A stretch of 18,965 nt of DNA, taken from the NCBI GenBank assembly GCA_934255515.1, contig CAKQON010000028.1, positions 1-18,965 on the forward strand, read 5' to 3'. Numbering within the stretch: the stretch's first letter is position 1; each line of letters starts with the position of its first letter. Source of the DNA: an uncultured Sutterella sp. Lineage in GTDB: Bacteria; Pseudomonadota; Gammaproteobacteria; Burkholderiales; Burkholderiaceae_F. The notes beneath the pieces were generated by a model. That model was not told the DNA's origin. It ran no database searches and saw only the letters and a list, made by a program, of their open reading frames with translations. The translations under genes and the position numbers were made by a program. This document shows, piece by piece, positions 15,244 to 18,965 of this stretch.

Positions 15244-15277
15244 AAAAGGGCGTTTCCATTACGGGAACGCCCTTTTT
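15244..15277. terminator. Bidirectional terminator between the porin and DUF456 genes
   Basis: GGGCGTTTCC (15248-15257) pairs with GGGAACGCCC (15263-15272) through one T-G wobble around a five-base loop. Five T residues (15273-15277) follow on the plus strand, ending the porin transcript. Four A residues (15244-15247) precede it, which read as a U run on the minus strand and can end the dnaB-DUF456 transcript. Confidence 0.88.
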
Positions 15278-15282
15278 CTATT

Positions 15283-15300
15283 GCCTGACGTTGTTCAGGC
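15283..15300. repeat. Inverted repeat GCCTGA/TCAGGC just after the DUF456 stop
   Basis: GCCTGA (15283-15288) and TCAGGC (15295-15300) form a perfect six-base stem with a six-base loop, ending one base before the DUF456 stop codon. It has no U run on the minus strand. It probably adds 3'-end stability or works together with the neighbouring terminator. Confidence 0.45.
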
Positions 15301-15301
15301 C

Positions 15302-15811
15302 TTATGCCGTGAGATAGACGAAAAAGAGAATCCCCGTCATAGCAAAGGCAAGCGCGACCTTGACCGCCGTGCCCACGATCATGCCGATCCAGGTGGCAAG
15401 CCCCACGCGGCCCGCGTGAATCAAATCGCGCTTTGCCCAGAATTCGCCGATCGCGGCGCCGATAAGCGGCATGAAAAGGAGCCCGAAAAGCCCCATGAAC
15501 ATGCCGAGCACGGTACCGACAAGCGACCCGATGATGCCCGCTTTGGAGGCGCCTGCTTTCTGAGCCCCCGCGGTCTGCGCCACCGAATCCACGATGACGC
15601 CGATGACTGCGAGCACGGCGAGAAAGAGAATCGTCTTCCAGCCCACCTTGTCGTAGTTGTCGGCCCAGCCGATCAGCCAGGCGCCGCCCGCGATCATGGG
15701 GAGCCCAGGAATCGCCGGCACGATCGTACCCGCAAACCCGAATGCAATCAGAACGAAGGCGCCGAGCCAGCAGGCAAGCGCAAACCAATCAATGCTTGAG
15801 AGCCATTCCAT
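15302..15811 (-). CDS. DUF456 family small membrane protein
   Basis: This 169-aa integral membrane protein matches the DUF456 family, whose function is unknown. Three to four hydrophobic helices are visible: about residues 10-32, 38-75 in two parts, 92-122 and 138-168. The family-like GTIVPAIPGLP motif joins the first two, and a Gly-rich GSLVGTVLGMFMGLFG segment is followed by GAAIGEFWAKRD. The start ATG at 15809-15811 lies only five bases after the dnaB stop. Its Shine-Dalgarno sequence, GAGGAG, is formed by the last two Glu codons of dnaB, so translation is probably coupled to dnaB. That placement is the only hint at function. Shared transcription need not mean shared function. A bidirectional terminator follows. 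Confidence 0.85.
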   Translation of the reverse strand: MEWLSSIDWFALACWLGAFVLIAFGFAGTIVPAIPGLPMIAGGAWLIGWADNYDKVGWKTILFLAVLAVIGVIVDSVAQTAGAQKAGASKAGIIGSLVGTVLGMFMGLFGLLFMPLIGAAIGEFWAKRDLIHAGRVGLATWIGMIVGTAVKVALAFAMTGILFFVYLTA

Positions 15812-15816
15812 CGTCC

Positions 15817-17214
15817 CTACTCCTCAATGCCACCCCAGTAGCCTTCGTCAGCCGTAGGCTCGAAGCGCGTATTGCCGCCCAGGAACGTCATGCGGAGCGT
15901 GCCGATAGGGCCGTTACGTTGCTTGGCTACGATGATTTCCGCGAGGTTCTTGTCTGGCGTGTCCTTGTTGTAGACAACATCGCGATAGATGAACATGATC
16001 ACGTCCGCGTCCTGTTCGATTGCGCCCGACTCTCGAAGGTCGGACATCACCGGACGGCGGTCCGTGCGGCTGTCGACCGAGCGATTGAGCTGCGAGAGCG
16101 CAATCACCGGCACGCGGAGCTCCTTCGCGAGCGCCTTGAGGCCGCGGGAGATTTCGGAGAGCTGCTGCGCGCGGTTGTCCTGGGCGCTTCTGCTCTGCGA
16201 ACCCATGAGCTGGAGGTAGTCGACCACGACCAGTCCTAAGGGGCCTGCCTGGTTGACCAAGCGCCGCGTGCGACTCGAAAGCTCCGTGATCGTGAGCGCC
16301 GGCGTATCGTCGATGAAGATGGGCTTTTCCTCGAGGCGGTGAAGTGCCGCCGTGAAGTTGTCCCAGTCCTCGTCGTCCAACTGCCCCTTTCTCAATTTCT
16401 GCGCATCAATGTGTCCGACCGAAGAGATCATGCGCTGCGTCAACTGATCCGCGCCCATTTCCATCGAGAAGACCGCAACCGGAAGCTCCTGGACGATCCC
16501 GACGTTTTCAGCAATATTGAGCGCGAACGAGGTTTTGCCCATCGAGGGGCGCCCTGCGATGATGATGAGGTCGCCTCTCTGAAGGCCCGCCGTCACGAAG
16601 TCGAGGTTCTTGTAGCCCGAGGAAACGCCCGTCACTTCGGACGAATCCTTCGTCTGATAGAGCTCGATCACGCGCGCCGACACATCGCGCACGAGCGTCG
16701 CGAGCGGCTGGAATCCGCGCTGGCTGCGGGAATTCCGCTCATTGATGGCAAGCACCTCTTTTTCGGCTGAGTCGAGAATTTCGCGCGTCTCGCGGCCTTC
16801 GGGAGAGAGCGCATCCGTGACGATCTTGTCGCCCACGGTAATGAGCTGCCTCAGGACGGACTTGTCGTGCACGATCTCCGCATAGCGGCGGATGTTGGCC
16901 GCGGAGGGAGAGTTGTTCGCGAGCTCCATCAGGTAGGGAAGGCCTCCGGCCTCCACATCCATTCCCGAAGCCTTGAGGCTCTCATAGACCGTGAGGTAGT
17001 CCGCCGGGTGTGCCCCCTGAATGAGCTTCGCGATTTCCTCGTAGATGAGGCGGTGATCGCGCCGGTAGAAATCCTCGGGACGAATGACGTCGACCACACT
17101 GTCGAGCGCGGAATTGTCCACCATCAATCCGCCGAGAATAGCCTGCTCGGAGAGAATGCTCTGCGGGGGCTTTCGTACGGCCTGAGCGGCTTCATCCTGA
17201 ATGTCTTCGGTCAT
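15817..17214 (-). CDS. dnaB: Replicative DNA helicase DnaB
   Basis: DnaB is the hexameric 5'-to-3' helicase that unwinds DNA at the replication fork and binds primase. The N-terminal domain begins SILSEQAILGGLMVDN. The RecA-like motor has a Walker A motif, GRPSMGKTS (K227), a Walker B motif, LVVVDYLQL (D332), and the block SQLNRSVDSRTDRRPVMSDL. It continues into ESGAIEQDADVI and ends VAKQRNGPIGTL and GGNTRFE. No intein interrupts it. The frame opens at a TTG at 17301, giving 494 aa, but I prefer the ATG at 17214, giving 465 aa, the usual DnaB length. A plausible promoter -10 lies inside the extension, and the TTG has no Shine-Dalgarno sequence. The chosen ATG also lacks a strong one. The gene follows the rplI operon after a terminator and is translationally coupled to a DUF456 gene. 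Confidence 0.96.
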   Translation of the reverse strand: MTEDIQDEAAQAVRKPPQSILSEQAILGGLMVDNSALDSVVDVIRPEDFYRRDHRLIYEEIAKLIQGAHPADYLTVYESLKASGMDVEAGGLPYLMELANNSPSAANIRRYAEIVHDKSVLRQLITVGDKIVTDALSPEGRETREILDSAEKEVLAINERNSRSQRGFQPLATLVRDVSARVIELYQTKDSSEVTGVSSGYKNLDFVTAGLQRGDLIIIAGRPSMGKTSFALNIAENVGIVQELPVAVFSMEMGADQLTQRMISSVGHIDAQKLRKGQLDDEDWDNFTAALHRLEEKPIFIDDTPALTITELSSRTRRLVNQAGPLGLVVVDYLQLMGSQSRSAQDNRAQQLSEISRGLKALAKELRVPVIALSQLNRSVDSRTDRRPVMSDLRESGAIEQDADVIMFIYRDVVYNKDTPDKNLAEIIVAKQRNGPIGTLRMTFLGGNTRFEPTADEGYWGGIEE

Positions 17215-17250
17215 CTGTTGTTCGGGTTCTCTTTGTGGAAGCGGGGGAAA

Positions 17251-17279
17251 ATTATCGGGGATTTCGTCTGCGGCGTCTC
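17251..17279 (-). promoter_or_regulatory. Candidate dnaB promoter
   Basis: On the minus strand GATAAT (17256-17251) matches the -10 consensus at five of six bases. GAGACG (17279-17274) is a 17-base-spaced but only three-of-six -35. Transcription would start about 30 bases before the chosen dnaB ATG, downstream of the rplI terminator. If real, it rules out the TTG start at 17301. This is a pattern match only. Confidence 0.3.
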
Positions 17280-17319
17280 TACCGTCAATGGATCTTTGCA
17301 ATTTTGATTCACAGCAGGC

Positions 17320-17366
17320 AAAAAGAAAGGCTCCCCGCTGGAATTGAATCCTTTGGAGAGCCTTTT
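17320..17366 (-). terminator. Terminator of the rpsF-rplI operon
   Basis: Read on the minus strand, AAAGGCTC (17365-17358) pairs with GAGCCTTT (17333-17326), with CC/GG pairs continuing past a mismatch, followed by TTTCTTTTTG. A second, shorter hairpin, GGCTTC/GAAGCC, lies closer to rplI at 17384-17398. Together they separate rplI from dnaB, suggesting dnaB has its own promoter. Confidence 0.75.
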
Positions 17367-17431
17367 CCGGCTTTCAACTCAAAGGCTTCAGAGAAGCCCT
17401 CAAGCTGAAGATCCCTTGTCTGAAGAAGAAA

Positions 17432-17881
17432 TTATTCCTCAGCAACGACCTTGACCGTGATGTCGGCGGTAATGTCCGTCATCAGACCGATCGTGATCGT
17501 GTAGTCGCCGGTCGCCTTGATGGCGCCGAGCGGCGTACGGACCTGGGACTTCTTGATCTGGAAGCCGAGCTTGTCAATCGCTTCAGCGATGTCAGCGTTG
17601 GTGACGGAGCCGAAGAGACGGCCGTCGACGCCGCACTTGGAGGCGATGACGACTTCGGCGCCGTTCAGCTTGGCGGCGAGATCCTGAGCAGCGGCGATGC
17701 GTTCAGCCTGAGCCTTTTCGAGCTCGGCGCGGCGAGCCTCAAACTCAGCGATAGCCTGCTTGGTGGCGCGCTTGGCATGACCCTGGGGGATCAGGAAGTT
17801 GCGGCCGTAGCCATCCTTAACCTTGACGATGTCGCCCAGGTCGCCGAGATGCGTGATCTTTTCGAGCAGAATAACTTGCAT
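17432..17881 (-). CDS. rplI: Large ribosomal subunit protein bL9
   Basis: bL9 (149 aa, the same length as E. coli L9) is a 50S protein with two globular domains joined by a long helix. The N-terminal rRNA-binding domain is [36 protein letters not shown], described here by its ends and the GYGRNFLIP signature. The connecting helix spans about residues 41-75 ([14 protein letters not shown]). The C-terminal domain has [18 protein letters not shown] lies about eight bases before the ATG, inside the 19-base gap after rpsR. It is the last gene of the rpsF-priB-rpsR-rplI operon and is followed by terminator hairpins. Confidence 0.98.
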   Translation of the reverse strand: MQVILLEKITHLGDLGDIVKVKDGYGRNFLIPQGHAKRATKQAIAEFEARRAELEKAQAERIAAAQDLAAKLNGAEVVIASKCGVDGRLFGSVTNADIAEAIDKLGFQIKKSQVRTPLGAIKATGDYTITIGLMTDITADITVKVVAEE

Positions 17882-17900
17882 TTGAAAATTCTCCCGTCGA

Positions 17901-18173
17901 TTACTGGTTGTCCGTGTAGGGCAGGAGGGCGAGGAAGCGGGCGCGCTTGATGGCCGTATCGAGCTGGCGCTGGTAGTGCGCCTTCGTGCCGGTCAGGCGA
18001 GCCGGCATGATCTTGCCGTTTTCCTGAATGAAGTCGCGCAGCGTCTCGACATCCTTGTAGTCGATCTGCTCAACGTGTTCAGCCGTGAAGCGGCAGAACT
18101 TCTTGCGCTTGAAAAGGGAATTTTGCTGGTTCGAACGGCGGGGCTTGCCCTTGCCCTTAGCACCAAAAGCCAT
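17901..18173 (-). CDS. rpsR: Small ribosomal subunit protein bS18
   Basis: bS18 (90 aa) binds bS6 and 16S rRNA in the platform of the 30S subunit. The core [20 protein letters not shown] and IPARLTG-like segment ([18 protein letters not shown]) is diagnostic, and it ends in [14 protein letters not shown]. It is about 15 residues longer than E. coli S18, mostly as a basic N-terminal [19 protein letters not shown] Shine-Dalgarno sequence precedes the ATG, 12 bases after priB. It belongs with its partner bS6 in the same operon. Confidence 0.98.
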   Translation of the reverse strand: MAFGAKGKGKPRRSNQQNSLFKRKKFCRFTAEHVEQIDYKDVETLRDFIQENGKIMPARLTGTKAHYQRQLDTAIKRARFLALLPYTDNQ

Positions 18174-18185
18174 TTGATGACCTCT

Positions 18186-18497
18186 CTATTTGAATTCTGT
18201 GATGTGTACTGTCAGACGCCGGCTTTTCATCGATTTCGTGGCGAGAAATCCTTTGATCCGGATTTTTGCGCCCACTGCCAGAGCATTGAGCCTGCTGGCA
18301 GTGTCCCCGTAAGAGAGGGCTTCGAAATCGTATTCGAGCGTGCGGATTATTCCGGCTTCGACCAATCGGCTGCGGTGGTGGAACACGGCATCGAAAACCT
18401 CAATGCCTGCGGGAGTGAATCTCACATCCTCGCGTTCAATCAGCGTCGCGTCGATTTCAATCGAATTGGCTTCGAATCCGACGTCCTCAACCGTCAT
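18186..18497 (-). CDS. priB: Primosomal replication protein N, PriB
   Basis: PriB (103 aa) is a dimeric OB-fold single-stranded-DNA-binding protein that joins PriA in replication restart, leading to reloading of DnaB. The segments IDATLIEREDVRFTPAGIEV and SRLVEAG, with the closing GAKIRIKGFLATKSMKS and LTVHITEF, match the SSB-like OB fold of the family. Its place between rpsF and rpsR is the conserved location of priB. The ATG overlaps the rpsF stop as TGATG, with GAGG five bases upstream inside rpsF, indicating translational coupling. Its nearness to dnaB further along is functionally apt but they are separate transcription units. Confidence 0.93.
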   Translation of the reverse strand: MTVEDVGFEANSIEIDATLIEREDVRFTPAGIEVFDAVFHHRSRLVEAGIIRTLEYDFEALSYGDTASRLNALAVGAKIRIKGFLATKSMKSRRLTVHITEFK

Positions 18498-18895
18498 CAG
18501 GCCTCGGCCGGAACGGTTTCTTCTTTCTGAGCAGCCGCGGCAGCCTCAGCGGCAACCTTGCGGGCCTCTTCCTTCTCGACGACCTTCATCATCGGGGAGG
18601 GAGCGGTTTCGGCATGCTTCGTCTTCACAGTGAGGTGACGGAGAACGGCGTCGTTGAAGCGGAAGCCGTTTTCGATCTCGAGGATCGTCTCATGGCCGCA
18701 CTCGATGTTGAGGAGCAGATAGTGCGCCTTCACGAGCTTTTCAATCGGGTACGCGAGCGGACGACGGCCCCAGTCTTCAATGCGGTGGATCTTGCCGCCC
18801 TGTTCGGCGACGAGGGTCTTGTAGCGCTCGATCATCGCGGGAACCTGTTCACTCTGGTCAGGATGCACGATGATGCAGATTTCGTAGTGACGCAT
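18497..18895 (-). CDS. rpsF: Small ribosomal subunit protein bS6
   Basis: bS6 (132 aa) pairs with bS18 on the 30S platform. The start [21 protein letters not shown], given by its ends and HYEICII motif, and [15 protein letters not shown] and AHYLLLNIE are diagnostic. The last 25 or so residues form a low-complexity Ala/Glu tail ([18 protein letters not shown]). In E. coli the S6 C-terminus is the site of glutamate addition by RimK; whether this tail is modified is unknown. A strong AAGGAG Shine-Dalgarno sequence at 18906-18901 lies five bases before the ATG. It is the first gene of the operon, and its stop overlaps the priB start. Confidence 0.98.
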   Translation of the reverse strand: MRHYEICIIVHPDQSEQVPAMIERYKTLVAEQGGKIHRIEDWGRRPLAYPIEKLVKAHYLLLNIECGHETILEIENGFRFNDAVLRHLTVKTKHAETAPSPMMKVVEKEEARKVAAEAAAAAQKEETVPAEA

Positions 18896-18965
18896 TTAGC
18901 CTCCTTGCGGAAAAAGCCGCCCAGAGCGTCGTTCCAGTGCGGCAAGGACAGTAAAGGCCGCGATT
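18896..18965 (-). promoter_or_regulatory. Leader of rpsF, edge of window
   Basis: The 70 bases before rpsF hold the ribosome site (18906-18901) and a small GCGG-CTTTTT-CCGC dyad at 18920-18907 that abuts it. In many bacteria the bS6-bS18 complex binds an RNA motif containing CCG in the rpsF leader to repress the operon. A CCG is present in this dyad, but the rest of the motif is not clear in the part seen here. No confident promoter is visible before the window ends. Confidence 0.3.

Noticed and set aside
1..18965. CRISPR arrays, tRNA genes, insertion sequences or phage modules
   Set aside because: No regularly spaced repeats, cloverleaf-like sequences, transposase or integrase motifs were recognised; the window is housekeeping in content.

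Overview
The window reads as chromosomal DNA from a Gram-negative, fairly GC-rich proteobacterium, most likely a betaproteobacterium (Burkholderiales). A gut Sutterellaceae-like lineage is my guess from protein flavour only. The support is a trimeric-type outer-membrane porin ending in Phe, a RecBCD enzyme with all three subunits, a PIN-PhoH fusion beginning MPLP (my recollection of related betaproteobacterial proteins), and the order rpsF-priB-rpsR-rplI followed by dnaB. I see no phage, transposon, integron, CRISPR or tRNA signature, and no base-composition break within the genes.

Layout, left to right. (1) At 170-1132 (-) lies a Tat-exported calcineurin-like metallophosphoesterase, divergent from a PIN-PhoH ATPase (1474-3417, +) that carries an unusually long basic Lys/Ala/Pro linker. 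A terminator hairpin follows, then a periplasmic parvulin-type peptidyl-prolyl isomerase (3491-4288, +). (2) A tightly packed recC-recB-recD operon fills 13537 down to 4375 (-). recC and recB overlap by ATGA, and recB and recD by TGATG, so the three subunits of the double-strand-break repair helicase-nuclease are probably made by coupled translation. (3) A 502-base, AT-richer, hairpin-rich intergenic stretch (13538-14039) separates recC from a divergent porin gene (14040-15206, +). It holds inverted repeats, a three-copy octamer and a series of hairpins in the porin leader. (4) After a bidirectional terminator, two minus-strand units follow: dnaB with a DUF456 membrane protein gene coupled behind it (17214-15302), and upstream of these the ribosomal-protein operon rpsF-priB-rpsR-rplI (18895-17432), separated from dnaB by a terminator.

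The genes are mostly housekeeping: DNA repair (RecBCD), replication and restart (DnaB, PriB), translation (bS6, bS18, bL9), envelope maturation (parvulin, porin) and RNA/stress functions (PhoH). I found no convincing new multi-gene system. The points worth a second look are the structured recC/porin intergenic region, the PhoH linker, two RecD insertions, the conserved-looking dnaB-DUF456 coupling and the lone Tat phosphoesterase. Start codons were chosen here for phoH, recD and dnaB, and the reasons are given in each entry. Many long antisense frames exist because of the strong GC-rich codon bias; they are not annotated.
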